From Flavobacterium sp. KACC 22763 (lineage in GTDB: Bacteria; Bacteroidota; Bacteroidia; Flavobacteriales; Flavobacteriaceae), in the NCBI RefSeq assembly GCF_028736155.1, contig NZ_CP117879.1:496001-560000 (forward strand): 64,000 nucleotides of DNA. The letters run 5' to 3'. The notes under the pieces are model-generated. The model did no database searches, had not been told where the DNA came from, and saw only the letters and a list, made by a program, of their open reading frames with translations. Shown one piece after another: positions 7,920 through 16,026 of the stretch (within the stretch, counting starts at the first letter, position 1; each line of letters starts with the position of its first letter). Position numbers and translations under genes: made by a program.

Positions 7920-9077
7920 ATGGAAGAAAATTTTAAAATGATTGCCAAATGTTTTTTTGGCTTTGAAGAAATATTAGAAAAAGAATTACGCACACTTGGC
8001 GCTCAGGACGTTGAAAAAGGTGTGAGAATGGTAAGCTTTAAAGGTGATAAAGGTTTTATGTATAAAGCCAATCTGTCTTTGCGCACGGCTCTTAAAGTCT
8101 TAAAACCAATTTATTCTTTTAGAGCAAACAATGAGCAAGCTTTGTACAAAGGTATTTCGGGTTTAAACTGGTCAAAATATTTAAATGCGAACCAGACTTT
8201 TGTGATCGATGCAACTGTGCATTCTACTTATTTTAATCATTCTGAATTTGTTTCTCAGAAATGTAAAGATGCGATTGTAGATCAGTTTAGAGAAAGAACT
8301 GGGCAAAGGCCAAGTATTGATAAACAATATCCTGATTTGCGTATTAATATTCATATTGATAAAGATCAGGTTTCTGTTGCTTTGGATACTTCTGGAGCTT
8401 CGCTTCATCAGCGTGGCTATAGAACGGCTACGAATATTGCGCCTATTAACGAGGTGTTAGCAGCTGGAATTCTTTTATTATCAGGCTGGGATGGACAAAG
8501 CCATTTTCTAGATCCAATGTGTGGTTCGGGAACTTTCTTGGCAGAAGCCGCTATGATTGCCTGCAATATTCCAGCAAACATTAACAGAAAAGAGTTTGCT
8601 TTTGAAAAATGGAAAGATTGGGATAATGATTTGTTTGATACAATTGTGGATAGTTTAATGAAAAAAACAAGAGAGTTTCATTATACTATTAAAGGTTTTG
8701 ATAAAGCGCCAAGTGCGGTTAGTAAAGCTAAAGATAATATCAGAAATGCCAATTTAGAGGATTATATTAAAGTTTACGAAGAGAATTTCTTTGATACGGA
8801 AAAAGAAACAGAAGGAAAGCTTCATGTTGTTTTTAATCCGCCGTATGATGAGCGTTTAGATATTCATATGGAAAGGTTTTACGCCAGCATTGGAGATACA
8901 TTAAAGAAGAATTATCCAGGAACAAACGCTTGGTTTATTACAGCAAACCTTGAAGCTTTAAAATTTGTTGGATTGAAACCTTCAAGAAAAATCAAACTTT
9001 TCAACGGAAGCCTTGAAGCGCGTTTGGTGAAATACGAAATGTATGAAGGAAGCAAGAGAACGAAGTTTCAAGTCTAA
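7920..9077 (+). CDS. THUMP-domain 23S rRNA guanine-N2 methyltransferase (RlmL N-terminal type)
   Basis: The 385-residue protein begins with a THUMP/ferredoxin-like RNA-binding region (about 1-155, CFFGFEEILEKELRTLGA) and continues with a SAM-dependent methyltransferase domain: LDPMCGSGTFLAEAAMIA (motif I, about residue 197-214) and the catalytic NPPYDERL loop (motif IV, about 303-310). This is the N2-guanine methyltransferase family of RlmL/YcbY/YpsC, which modifies 23S rRNA near G2445. Length matches the single-domain form, without the RlmK half found in E. coli. Its stop codon TAA lies inside the first CTAAG unit of the array that follows. A -7 candidate TATTTTTG is at 7826-7833. Confidence 0.88.
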   Translation: MEENFKMIAKCFFGFEEILEKELRTLGAQDVEKGVRMVSFKGDKGFMYKANLSLRTALKVLKPIYSFRANNEQALYKGISGLNWSKYLNANQTFVIDATVHSTYFNHSEFVSQKCKDAIVDQFRERTGQRPSIDKQYPDLRINIHIDKDQVSVALDTSGASLHQRGYRTATNIAPINEVLAAGILLLSGWDGQSHFLDPMCGSGTFLAEAAMIACNIPANINRKEFAFEKWKDWDNDLFDTIVDSLMKKTREFHYTIKGFDKAPSAVSKAKDNIRNANLEDYIKVYEENFFDTEKETEGKLHVVFNPPYDERLDIHMERFYASIGDTLKKNYPGTNAWFITANLEALKFVGLKPSRKIKLFNGSLEARLVKYEMYEGSKRTKFQV

Positions 9078-9224
9078 GCTTCTAAGTTGCTAAGATTCTG
9101 AGATGCTAAGAATTTTAGCTAACTAAAAAAAGATTGAATAAAATTTTAAATAATTAAGTTTCTGTTATTTAAGAATCAAAGGAAAACTTAGAATCTTAGC
9201 ATCTCAGAACCTTAGCAACTCTAA
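9073..9224. repeat. NNNCTAAG 8-bp array, inverted halves (copy 1)
   Basis: The left half (about 9073-9110) is built of 8 bp units CTTCTAAG, TTGCTAAG, ATTCTGAG, ATGCTAAG. The right half (about 9187-9222) has CTTAGAAT, CTTAGCAT, CTCAGAAC, CTTAGCAA. The halves are inverted relative to each other and about 27 bp can pair. The TAA stop of the preceding gene (9075-9077) is part of the first CTAAG. About 75 bp of unrelated A/T-rich DNA separates the halves, and the next gene starts 6 bp after the array. Confidence 0.85.
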
Positions 9225-9229
9225 AAAAA

Positions 9230-9466
9230 ATGTCAAAACTACAACTACGAGCTTTTTTATACCAATTGGCAGCTTTTGCGGTCTTATTTCTTCTATTTAG
9301 ATATTTGATTGCTGCTTATACAGGATTAACTGGAATTTGGATTCCGATGACGGCATTTGTAATTGGAACTATTATCGGACCTAAATTTCAAGCTGTGAGA
9401 ACCAAAGATGGTGAAAAGCTTTTTATGAAATGGCTTTTTATAAAAGGAATCAAAGAAATTGGATAA
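9230..9466 (+). CDS. Small two-helix membrane protein of unknown function
   Basis: A 78-residue protein with two predicted membrane helices (about residues 9-30 and 35-52) and a basic, cytoplasmic-looking tail ending KWLFIKGIKEIG. I do not recognise a named family, although similar short proteins occur in Flavobacteriaceae. It lies 13 bp upstream of the racemase-family gene on the same strand, so the two are probably co-transcribed. It follows directly after the CTAAG array. Confidence 0.6.
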   Translation: MSKLQLRAFLYQLAAFAVLFLLFRYLIAAYTGLTGIWIPMTAFVIGTIIGPKFQAVRTKDGEKLFMKWLFIKGIKEIG

Positions 9467-9478
9467 TCTAAAACGTAT

Positions 9479-10174
9479 ATGAGGAAAATTGGACTTATTG
9501 GCGGAATCAGCTGGGTTTCTACATCTGATTATTATACTTTGATTAATAAAGGGATTAATGAAAAACTCGGCGGATTAAATTTCTCCGAATGTCTAATTTA
9601 CTCTTTTAATTATGCCGATATTAAAAAGAATAACGACAGCAACGATTGGGATTCGACTTTTAATATGCTTTTGAAAGCAGCAGAAGTTTTGAAATCGGGC
9701 GGGGCAGAAGCAATTCTTTTATGCGCCAATACCATGCATCTCGTTGCTGATAGATTGCAGCAGGCAATTGATATTCCTCTTATTCATATTGCAGAACAAA
9801 CAGCAATTCAAATTCAGAACAAACAGCTCAAGAAAGTAGGCTTATTAGGGACGAAATTTACAATGGAACTAGATTTCTTCAAAGATAAACTGGCTGAAAA
9901 AGGAATTGAAACAATAATTCCTGAGAGTGAAGAAGTGAAGGATTTTATTCATTACACAATTTTTGAAGAGTTAGGAAGAGGAATTGCAACAGAAGAAACG
10001 AAAAAACGTTATCTAGAAATAGCAAATGAATTAATTCAAAACGGAGCAGAGGGAATCATTTTAGGATGTACTGAAATTCCGCTGGTAATAAAAGAAGGAG
10101 ATTTAAATGTGCCAATTTTTGATACCACTTTAATACACACGCAAGCAGCAATTAATTTTCAGTTAGCTCTCTGA
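9479..10174 (+). CDS. Aspartate/glutamate racemase-family protein
   Basis: This 231-residue cytoplasmic enzyme carries both cysteine motifs of the PLP-independent Asp/Glu racemase family: ILLCANTMH (about residues 79-87) and ILGCTEIPLV (about 195-204). The N-terminal IGLIGGISWVSTSDYY is typical of the YgeA/RacX branch. The family interconverts L- and D-amino acids by a two-base mechanism with the two cysteines; YgeA-type members are broad-spectrum. The exact substrate here is inferred only by family. Its TGA stop lies inside a CTGAG variant of the CTAAG array that follows. Confidence 0.85.
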   Translation: MRKIGLIGGISWVSTSDYYTLINKGINEKLGGLNFSECLIYSFNYADIKKNNDSNDWDSTFNMLLKAAEVLKSGGAEAILLCANTMHLVADRLQQAIDIPLIHIAEQTAIQIQNKQLKKVGLLGTKFTMELDFFKDKLAEKGIETIIPESEEVKDFIHYTIFEELGRGIATEETKKRYLEIANELIQNGAEGIILGCTEIPLVIKEGDLNVPIFDTTLIHTQAAINFQLAL

Positions 10175-10302
10175 GCTTCTAAGACACTAAGTTTCTAAGT
10201 TTCAGTATCTAAACATCATAAAAAAACGCTAAATTCAATTTGAATTTAGCGTTTTTTTAATCTTAGTACCTTAGAAGCTTAGCAACTTAGTAGCTTAAAA
10301 CT
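10169..10302. repeat. NNNCTAAG 8-bp array with internal terminator (copy 2)
   Basis: Units CTTCTAAG, ACACTAAG, TTTCTAAG (about 10175-10200) precede a strong hairpin, and inverted units CTTAGTAC, CTTAGAAG, CTTAGCAA, CTTAGTAG (about 10262-10293) follow it. The TGA stop of the racemase gene (10172-10174) is inside the first unit. The array ends just before the stop codon of the convergent DUF6048 gene, so both genes run into NNNCTAAG units in their own sense. Confidence 0.85.
10219..10258 (+). terminator. Bidirectional terminator inside CTAAG array
   Basis: An 18 bp inverted repeat around CGCTAAATTCAA / TTGAATTTAGCG is flanked by A6 and T7 runs, centred between two convergent genes. Confidence 0.85.
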
Positions 10303-11146
10303 ATTTTTTCTTCTTTGGCTCTTCTTTCTTTGCCATTTCAGATGCCATGGTTTTTTTCTTGTAAATAGGAATAAAGTAAGAAACCGTGTAGTTGAAACCA
10401 ATTCCGAAGCTTCCGTCATAAGTTCTATTGAATCCTGGAATATAAAGGTTTTCAAAATTATTTGGCTCTTTATTGGTTGTAAGAAGTTTAAGCTGTACGC
10501 CGAAACCAACAAAGACGTTTCTAAAAACTTGTGCTTTTAATCCCATTGCAACCTCGATCCACGTTGCTGTAAGCCCGTTGTATTTTTGACCTTCTGTTAT
10601 AGGAGGCAGTTCTCCCCAATACGGATTCGGATTGTAGATTTTGTAATTAATCAGTTCTTGGCTAAAAGAACTAAAACCACCACGCAGTCCTATCGTAATT
10701 AGGTTTTCCATATCTAGCCAGTTTTGATAAAAGTTGTAATCAAAACCTGCTTTTAGATAAGTTCCATTTGCCGCAGATGTTAATCGGTCATCTTCTGTAG
10801 TTTTGTCTTCATACCCTAATTCTGCCGCTATATAGTATTTTTTCGTCAAACGCCAGTCTCCGACAAATTCTACTCCTTTATAATTCTTATCATAAAGTCC
10901 GCGGGTTAGTTTGTACAAGTCAACACCAACACGAAGTCCGTAGCGGTCAGTTTTTACAACGCTATCTTTTGGAGTTTGAGCTTCCTGAATTTCTGGTTTT
11001 GCCGTTTTTACAGTTTCTGTTTTTGGCTTTTTAGTCACTACTGTGTCCTTCAAATTTTTAGAAATCTCTGGAACATCCTGAGCGTAACCTAAAAACATTG
11101 AAAACAATAATGAAAGACTAGAAATAAACTTTAATGTGTGTTTCAT
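10301..11146 (-). CDS. DUF6048-like outer-membrane beta-barrel protein
   Basis: The protein (281 residues from the ATG at 11146; the codon at 11158 is TTG) has a signal peptide ending near LGYAQD. A lysine/threonine-rich linker (about residues 30-60) follows, then a beta-strand-rich region of about 200 residues with alternating aromatics (YGLRVGVDLYKLTRG, YYIAAELGYE, SFGIGFNYTVSYFIPIY) and a lysine-rich tail. This pattern matches DUF6048, an outer-membrane barrel-like family of Bacteroidota of unknown function. It overlaps the DUF6452 gene by 29 bp and follows rlmD in one operon. Confidence 0.75.
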   Translation of the reverse strand: MKHTLKFISSLSLLFSMFLGYAQDVPEISKNLKDTVVTKKPKTETVKTAKPEIQEAQTPKDSVVKTDRYGLRVGVDLYKLTRGLYDKNYKGVEFVGDWRLTKKYYIAAELGYEDKTTEDDRLTSAANGTYLKAGFDYNFYQNWLDMENLITIGLRGGFSSFSQELINYKIYNPNPYWGELPPITEGQKYNGLTATWIEVAMGLKAQVFRNVFVGFGVQLKLLTTNKEPNNFENLYIPGFNRTYDGSFGIGFNYTVSYFIPIYKKKTMASEMAKKEEPKKKK

Positions 11147-11654
11147 TTTCAGATTCAATGTTAGGGTTTTCTAAAATAACGTCGGTCATCCAGATGCTAT
11201 CTCCGTCTGGATCAGTTTGAACAAAAGGAAGGACGTTTCTTAATTGAAAAATAGTTTTAAATCCACATGCCCTAGAAACATATACATTTTGTGTACTATA
11301 GTTAAATTTAATCACGTCTGTATTAATCGCCGCGGGATTTAATGAATTGTAAATAAACTTGAAGGTTACTGTACTGTCATTTACTTTTAACGGAATCATA
11401 ACAGTGCTTGCATTGGTTACATATCGTAATGAATCATCAACGGCAAGACTTTCATTAAAAACAATTCCCTGTTCCATTCCATCACCAATGACTTTTAAGT
11501 TGCTTACATTTTTAGTTTTTGTCGGATTTGCAATATCATAAAATGTAATCACCAATCTAGGTGTAGTTGGCGTATTGGCATCGCAGATATCATCTTTCTC
11601 GCAGCTAGATAAGCCAAAAGTAAAGAGCAGTAAAAGAGAAATTAGTTTTTTCAT
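11118..11654 (-). CDS. DUF6452-like lipoprotein
   Basis: A 178-residue protein with a lipoprotein signal peptide: MKKLISLLLLFTFGLSSCEKDD places the lipidated cysteine at about residue 18. The mature part begins CDANTPTTPRLVITFYD, which is the hallmark start of DUF6452, and continues as a beta-rich domain of unknown role. It probably sits on the periplasmic face of the outer membrane. It lies 7 bp downstream of rlmD and overlaps the DUF6048 gene; translational coupling of the last pair is likely. Confidence 0.75.
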   Translation of the reverse strand: MKKLISLLLLFTFGLSSCEKDDICDANTPTTPRLVITFYDIANPTKTKNVSNLKVIGDGMEQGIVFNESLAVDDSLRYVTNASTVMIPLKVNDSTVTFKFIYNSLNPAAINTDVIKFNYSTQNVYVSRACGFKTIFQLRNVLPFVQTDPDGDSIWMTDVILENPNIESENETHIKVYF

Positions 11655-11661
11655 CTATTTT

Positions 11662-13074
11662 TTATCGAAGTTCTAAAAGTACAACATTTTCAACATGATG
11701 TGTCTGCGGAAACATATCTACAGGTCTCACACGTGTCACTTTGTATTTTTCATCCATTAAAGCCAAATCACGAGCCTGAGTTGCAGAATTACAGCTTACA
11801 TAAACTACTCTTTTTGGAGCAATTTTTAAAATTTGCTCTACTACATCTTTATGCATTCCGTCACGAGGCGGGTCTGTAATAATAACGTCTGGTTTTCCAT
11901 GCTGTGCAATAAAAGCTTCATTAAAGACTACTTTCATGTCACCAACAAAAAACTCGCAATTTGTAATATTATTGCGTTCTGCATTGGCTTTTGCATCAAT
12001 AATGGCTTCTGGAACACTTTCTACTCCAATAACTTTTTTTGCTTTTTTAGAAACGAATTGAGCAATTGTTCCTGTTCCTGTATACAAGTCATAAACAGTC
12101 TCGTTTCCTGTAAGATCAGCAAAATCTCGTGTTATTTTGTATAATTCGTAAGCTTGATCAGAATTAGTCTGATAGAAAGATTTAGCATTAATGCTGAATT
12201 TTAAACCTTCCATTTCTTCCAAGATGTAATCTCTTCCTTTATAAAGAACAACGTCTTGATCGTAAATAGTGTCATTTTGCTTGCCGTTTACTACATATTG
12301 CAATGAAGTAATCTGAGGGAACTTCTCGTATAAATGGTCAAGGATTAATTCTCTGTTTTCTTTGTCATCTTCAAAGAACTGAATTAAAACCATAATTTCT
12401 CCTGTAGAAACAGTACGAATCATAACGGTTCTTAATAATCCAGAATGTTCTCTTGGATTAAAAAACGCTAAATTATGTTCGTTAGCAAAAGCTCTGATTT
12501 CGTTACGAATAGCATTTGAAGGATCTTCTTGTAAATGACATTTGTTGATGTCCAGAATTTTATCCCACATTTTCGGAATATGAAAGCCTAAAGCGTTTCT
12601 GTTTCCTAAATCTTCGGTACTTCCAATTTCTTTTTCGGTAAGCCAACGGCTGTTAGAAAAAGAAAATTCCATTTTATTTCTATAGAAAAACTGTTTCTCA
12701 GAACCTAAAATATCTTCAAATTCTGGAAGTTCGATTTTCCCTATTCTTTGTAAGTGATTTTTAACTTCATTTTGTTTAAATGCAAGCTGTTGGCTATATT
12801 TCATATTTTGCCATTTGCAGCCTCCGCACACTCCAAAATGCTCGCAGATCGGATCTACTCTATATTCAGATAATTCATGAAATTTTACAGCTTTACCTTC
12901 GTAATATGCTTTTCTCTTTTTTAATGTCTGTACGTCCACAACATCTCCAGGTACCACATTCGGAATAAAGATTACTTTTCCGTCAGGTGCTTTGGCTACT
13001 GAAACGCCTTTTGCACCAGCATCAAGAACTTGAATTTGATGAAAGACAACTTTGTCTGTATTTTTTCTTCCCAT
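11662..13074 (-). CDS. rlmD: 23S rRNA (uracil-1939-C5)-methyltransferase
   Basis: RlmD methylates U1939 of 23S rRNA using SAM. The 470-residue protein begins with a TRAM RNA-binding domain (about 1-65). Next come the four cysteines that bind a 4Fe-4S cluster (CEHFGVCGGCKW, about 97-108, plus a later CHLQ), then the methyltransferase domain with VYDLYTGTGTIAQF, DPPRDGMHKD and the catalytic-cysteine region VVYVSCNSATQARDL. All signature parts are present. It heads the operon with DUF6452 and DUF6048. The promoter places the start of transcription almost at the ATG. Confidence 0.93.
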   Translation of the reverse strand: MGRKNTDKVVFHQIQVLDAGAKGVSVAKAPDGKVIFIPNVVPGDVVDVQTLKKRKAYYEGKAVKFHELSEYRVDPICEHFGVCGGCKWQNMKYSQQLAFKQNEVKNHLQRIGKIELPEFEDILGSEKQFFYRNKMEFSFSNSRWLTEKEIGSTEDLGNRNALGFHIPKMWDKILDINKCHLQEDPSNAIRNEIRAFANEHNLAFFNPREHSGLLRTVMIRTVSTGEIMVLIQFFEDDKENRELILDHLYEKFPQITSLQYVVNGKQNDTIYDQDVVLYKGRDYILEEMEGLKFSINAKSFYQTNSDQAYELYKITRDFADLTGNETVYDLYTGTGTIAQFVSKKAKKVIGVESVPEAIIDAKANAERNNITNCEFFVGDMKVVFNEAFIAQHGKPDVIITDPPRDGMHKDVVEQILKIAPKRVVYVSCNSATQARDLALMDEKYKVTRVRPVDMFPQTHHVENVVLLELR

Positions 13075-13078
13075 AGCG

Positions 13079-13107
13079 CAAAAATAAGCCTTTGAAAACT
13101 TTTACAA
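13079..13107 (-). promoter_or_regulatory. rlmD promoter; transcript probably leaderless
   Basis: On the minus strand TTG (13107-13105), an 18 bp spacer and TATTTTTG (13086-13079) give a full-consensus promoter. Only four bases separate the -7 box from the ATG at 13074, so transcription should start at or within a base or two of the start codon. Confidence 0.6.
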
Positions 13108-13233
13108 ATTTAATTTTTGAAAAAATTTAGAAATTCTTTAAAATATTAGTTTAATTGGCTATAAAAGTTAATTTTGTTTAAGCAATTACCCCAGTAAAAA
13201 CAGCTATTAACCTATGCTTATTCTCATCTTTTT

Positions 13234-14283
13234 ATGAAGTTGTACCATAAACTCTCGCAAATCAGCTTTCTTAAAAAAAGTTATGCATTCAAATTTTTGT
13301 TTGTTGCTTTTATTGGTATTCATATTCCTTTGATTGGGATTTTGTTTTTTGTTTTATTTTTTGAGCATGAGGTGTCATCGACTTCAATTCTTATTTTTTC
13401 TTTAATCATGACATTGCTGGCAACGGCAATAACGCTTTTGGTTTTAAATAAACTGATAAAACCCATTGCTACGGCTTCAAAAGCTTTGGACGATTATAGA
13501 ACTTCAAGGAAAGTGTCTTCTTTGCCAACAGAATATGCAGATGAAGCGGGATTGCTTTTATGCAACATACAAGAATCTATTAATGAGGCTGAGAATTTTA
13601 TTAATGAGAAACAGGATTTAATCTATATGCTTTCGCACGATTTAAAAAATTTTGCCGGAAATCCGCAAGGTTTGGCGCAATTGATTATTAGCGAAAATCC
13701 ATCAGAATCGGTTAAGAATCTGGCCGAATTGATTTGCGAGTCGACTGATCTTCAGTTTAGATATATAGAGAATTTTATCAAGCTGCTCAAAGAACAAGAC
13801 GATGTCGCAAAAGTAAGTCAAGAAGTTAAGATAATTTCGTTTTATAATATCCTTCCTTTTATTAATGAACAAGTAGAACAACGATTATTAGATAAAAATA
13901 TAAGACTAGATTTGGTAATAGAATGTTCAGAAGCTAAGCTGAAAATTGATGAAGGACTTTTAATTCAGGTTTTGGTAAATCTAATCAGCAACGCAGTTAA
14001 GTTTTCTTATTTTGAAAGCGAAATAAAAGTCAGAATCTTTTCGGAAAATTCAAAATTGATTATAACTGTAAAAGATCACGGAATAGGCTTTGATAAAAAT
14101 CAGATTGAAGAATTATTCAAAAAGTTTACAAAAATGAGCCGACTTGGAACTGCAAGTGAAGGTTCTACGGGAATTGGACTTTATTTGTGCAAAAAAATCA
14201 TTGAAAGAAATAAAGGGCAATTGACTGCATCTAGTAAAGGAAAAAATAAAGGCGCCGAATTTAGAATTGAATTTGATATTTAA
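13234..14283 (+). CDS. Membrane sensor histidine kinase, orphan
   Basis: The 349-residue protein has two membrane helices (about residues 20-45 and 50-70). A short linker leads to a dimerisation/phosphoacceptor region with LSHDLKN (H-box, about residue 134) and an HATPase domain with LVNLISNAVKFS (N-box), DHGIGFD (G1) and GSTGIGLYLCKKI (G2). It should autophosphorylate on the histidine of the H-box. There is almost no periplasmic loop, so it may sense a signal in the membrane. No response-regulator gene is nearby, so its partner must be encoded elsewhere. It ends at a strong terminator. Confidence 0.88.
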   Translation: MKLYHKLSQISFLKKSYAFKFLFVAFIGIHIPLIGILFFVLFFEHEVSSTSILIFSLIMTLLATAITLLVLNKLIKPIATASKALDDYRTSRKVSSLPTEYADEAGLLLCNIQESINEAENFINEKQDLIYMLSHDLKNFAGNPQGLAQLIISENPSESVKNLAELICESTDLQFRYIENFIKLLKEQDDVAKVSQEVKIISFYNILPFINEQVEQRLLDKNIRLDLVIECSEAKLKIDEGLLIQVLVNLISNAVKFSYFESEIKVRIFSENSKLIITVKDHGIGFDKNQIEELFKKFTKMSRLGTASEGSTGIGLYLCKKIIERNKGQLTASSKGKNKGAEFRIEFDI

Positions 14284-14286
14284 AAG

Positions 14287-14325
14287 AAAAAAAGCTGTTA
14301 AGATTTTAGTCTAACAGCTTTTTTT
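14287..14325. terminator. Bidirectional terminator between kinase and lipoprotein genes
   Basis: Inverted repeat AAAAAAAGCTGTTA (14287-14300) with TAACAGCTTTTTTT (14312-14325), flanked by A and T runs, between two convergent genes. Confidence 0.85.
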
Positions 14326-14331
14326 AATTTT

Positions 14332-14739
14332 TTAATACAATACAGGATCGTACGATAATTGCGGTTTTCCATCAACACATTTTACGCCTGTTGGCTGTAT
14401 AACCATATTATCGCAAAGTATAAGAATATTCCATTTTTTATTAAAGTCAGCATAAGATTGGTTATATGCTTTTACTTTGTCTAAGAAAACTGTTGTATTT
14501 GTTTTCTTAGAGTAAACAATGTAGCTATTTCCGCCACAAGCTAATGGAGCAATAGTTGTAAAACCCCAATCATTAGGATCTGTACACTGTTGAGTATTAT
14601 TGCCAGAAAGCTGCGCGATTTCCTCATACATTCGGTCTAACTTTGCTTTCTCTTGTTCTTGGGTAGCTGAAGAATCGTCGTTGTTGCAAGAAATGAATGT
14701 TAGTGATAGAACGAATAATATAAAACTTAATTTTTTCAT
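14332..14739 (-). CDS. Small lipoprotein of unknown function
   Basis: A 135-residue protein with a clear lipoprotein signal (MKKLSFILFVLSLTFISCNNDD; lipidated Cys about residue 18). The mature protein has three further cysteines (QQCTDPNDWGF, LACGGNSYIVYSKK and CVDGKPQLSYDP) that could form disulfides. I do not recognise a named family. Similar small Cys-containing lipoproteins occur widely in Flavobacteriaceae. It is probably monocistronic, since convergent and divergent gaps border it. Confidence 0.7.
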   Translation of the reverse strand: MKKLSFILFVLSLTFISCNNDDSSATQEQEKAKLDRMYEEIAQLSGNNTQQCTDPNDWGFTTIAPLACGGNSYIVYSKKTNTTVFLDKVKAYNQSYADFNKKWNILILCDNMVIQPTGVKCVDGKPQLSYDPVLY

Positions 14740-14843
14740 GGTTAGTGATTTTTATGATTAGTTTTATTATTAGATGTACTAATAGAGAAAAGGTTGCGTG
14801 AAAGTTGTAAGAAATTATTTCTCCCGTATTTTAATCTTTTAAG

Positions 14844-14873
14844 AATGCTGAGATTAAAAGGAATCCCAGCATT
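14844..14873. terminator. Hairpin after aldo/keto reductase gene
   Basis: Inverted repeat AATGCTGaGATT / AATCcCAGCATT with a 6 bp loop, followed on the plus strand by T9. It lies 20 bp beyond the reductase stop codon, though the T-tract favours the plus direction. Confidence 0.6.
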
Positions 14874-14892
14874 TTTTTTTAAATTATATAGT

Positions 14893-15879
14893 TTACCAAA
14901 TCTGATGAACAGAAGATTTGATCAAATCGTTGTAGATTTTATTCATAGCAGCAATCTGTTCTAAAGTCAATTTTGGAGTATCATAAACTGATAAATTTGA
15001 TAAAACATGTTCCGTTTTTGAAGCGCCTGGAATAATGCAACTTACTTCGTCAAAACTCAAAATCCACTGAAGGGCAATGGCTGCCAGATTTTTTGATTCA
15101 GGAAATAAAGCTTTTAGTTCTTCAACAGCTTTTAAACCTAATTCATAATCAATTCCAGAAAAAGTTTCGCCTTTATCAAACGCTTCTCCGTTACGATTAA
15201 AGTTTCGGTGATCCTGAGGTTCAAAAGTAGTTTTTGAATCAAATTTACCCGTTAAAAGCCCGCTTGCCAATGGAACTCTTGCGATGATTCCAATGTCTTT
15301 CTTTTTAGCTTCTGAGAAAAATAGCTCAGAAGGACGCTGACGAAACAGATTGAAGATAATTTGAACCGTTGTTACGTTCGAATATTCGATAGCTTTTAAA
15401 GCTTCTTCAACTTTTTCAACACTTACTCCAAGATTAAGAATTTTTCCTTGATCTTTTAATCGGTCAAAAAGTTCAAATATTTCTGGTCGATAGTAAACTT
15501 CTGTAGGAGGGCAATGCAACTGAATTAAATCAAGTGTTTCTAAGCCAGTTCTTTTTAAGCTATCTTCAACAAATTTCTGAAGCACTTTAGGAGTATATCC
15601 TTCATTAACATGCGGATTTATTTGGCGTCCGCATTTTGTGGCAACAAAAATTCGTTCAGAACGAGAACGAACAACTCTTCCAACAGCAGTTTCACTTAAT
15701 CCGTTTTCGTAAACATCGGCAGTGTCAATAAAGTTTACGCCATTGTCAATAGCCGTATTCAAAAGTTCATCGGCCGTTTTATCATCAAAACCAGATCCCC
15801 ATTTTCCTCCAACCTGCCAAGTGCCAAGTGAAATTTCAGAGATGTTGAAGTTTGTTTTTCCTAGTTTTCTGTAGTTCAT
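14893..15879 (-). CDS. Aldo/keto reductase
   Basis: This 328-residue enzyme is a TIM-barrel NAD(P)H-dependent aldo/keto reductase. The start MNYRKLGKTNFNISEISLG is family-typical. The tetrad residues can be seen as Asp and Tyr in FIDTADVYENG (about residue 51-61), Lys in VATKCGR and His in IQLHCPPTE. The C-terminal IIPGASKTEHVLSN segment is the usual cofactor-phosphate site. The physiological substrate cannot be told; relatives reduce a range of aldehydes or sugars. It is separated from cysM upstream by a CTAAG array, so co-transcription is uncertain. Confidence 0.9.
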   Translation of the reverse strand: MNYRKLGKTNFNISEISLGTWQVGGKWGSGFDDKTADELLNTAIDNGVNFIDTADVYENGLSETAVGRVVRSRSERIFVATKCGRQINPHVNEGYTPKVLQKFVEDSLKRTGLETLDLIQLHCPPTEVYYRPEIFELFDRLKDQGKILNLGVSVEKVEEALKAIEYSNVTTVQIIFNLFRQRPSELFFSEAKKKDIGIIARVPLASGLLTGKFDSKTTFEPQDHRNFNRNGEAFDKGETFSGIDYELGLKAVEELKALFPESKNLAAIALQWILSFDEVSCIIPGASKTEHVLSNLSVYDTPKLTLEQIAAMNKIYNDLIKSSVHQIW

Positions 15880-15884
15880 TTTTT

Positions 15885-16026
15885 TAAGATTCTAAGGTTC
15901 TAAGTTGCTGAGATTCTAAGTTTTTTCTCTTAAGTTTCTAAGCTGCTAAGACTCTAAGTGACTAAGTTTTTGTTGTTTTTTCAACTTAGAAGACTTAGAG
16001 TCTTAGCAACTTAGCATCTTTGCTAA
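15885..16026. repeat. NNNCTAAG 8-bp array, inverted halves (copy 3)
   Basis: This is the longest copy. Units ATTCTAAG, GTTCTAAG, TTGCTGAG, ATTCTAAG, then TTTCTAAG, CTGCTAAG, ACTCTAAG, TGACTAAG run to about 15966. The inverted set CTTAGAAGA, CTTAGAGT, CTTAGCAA, CTTAGCAT follows to about 16018. It begins at the cysM stop codon (TAG, 16025-16023 minus) and ends just before the aldo/keto reductase start, filling the whole 143 bp gap. Confidence 0.85.

Noticed and set aside
9073..16026. CTAAG arrays as CRISPR repeats
   Set aside because: The step is 8 bp with 3 variable bases, there are no spacer-length segments and no cas genes.
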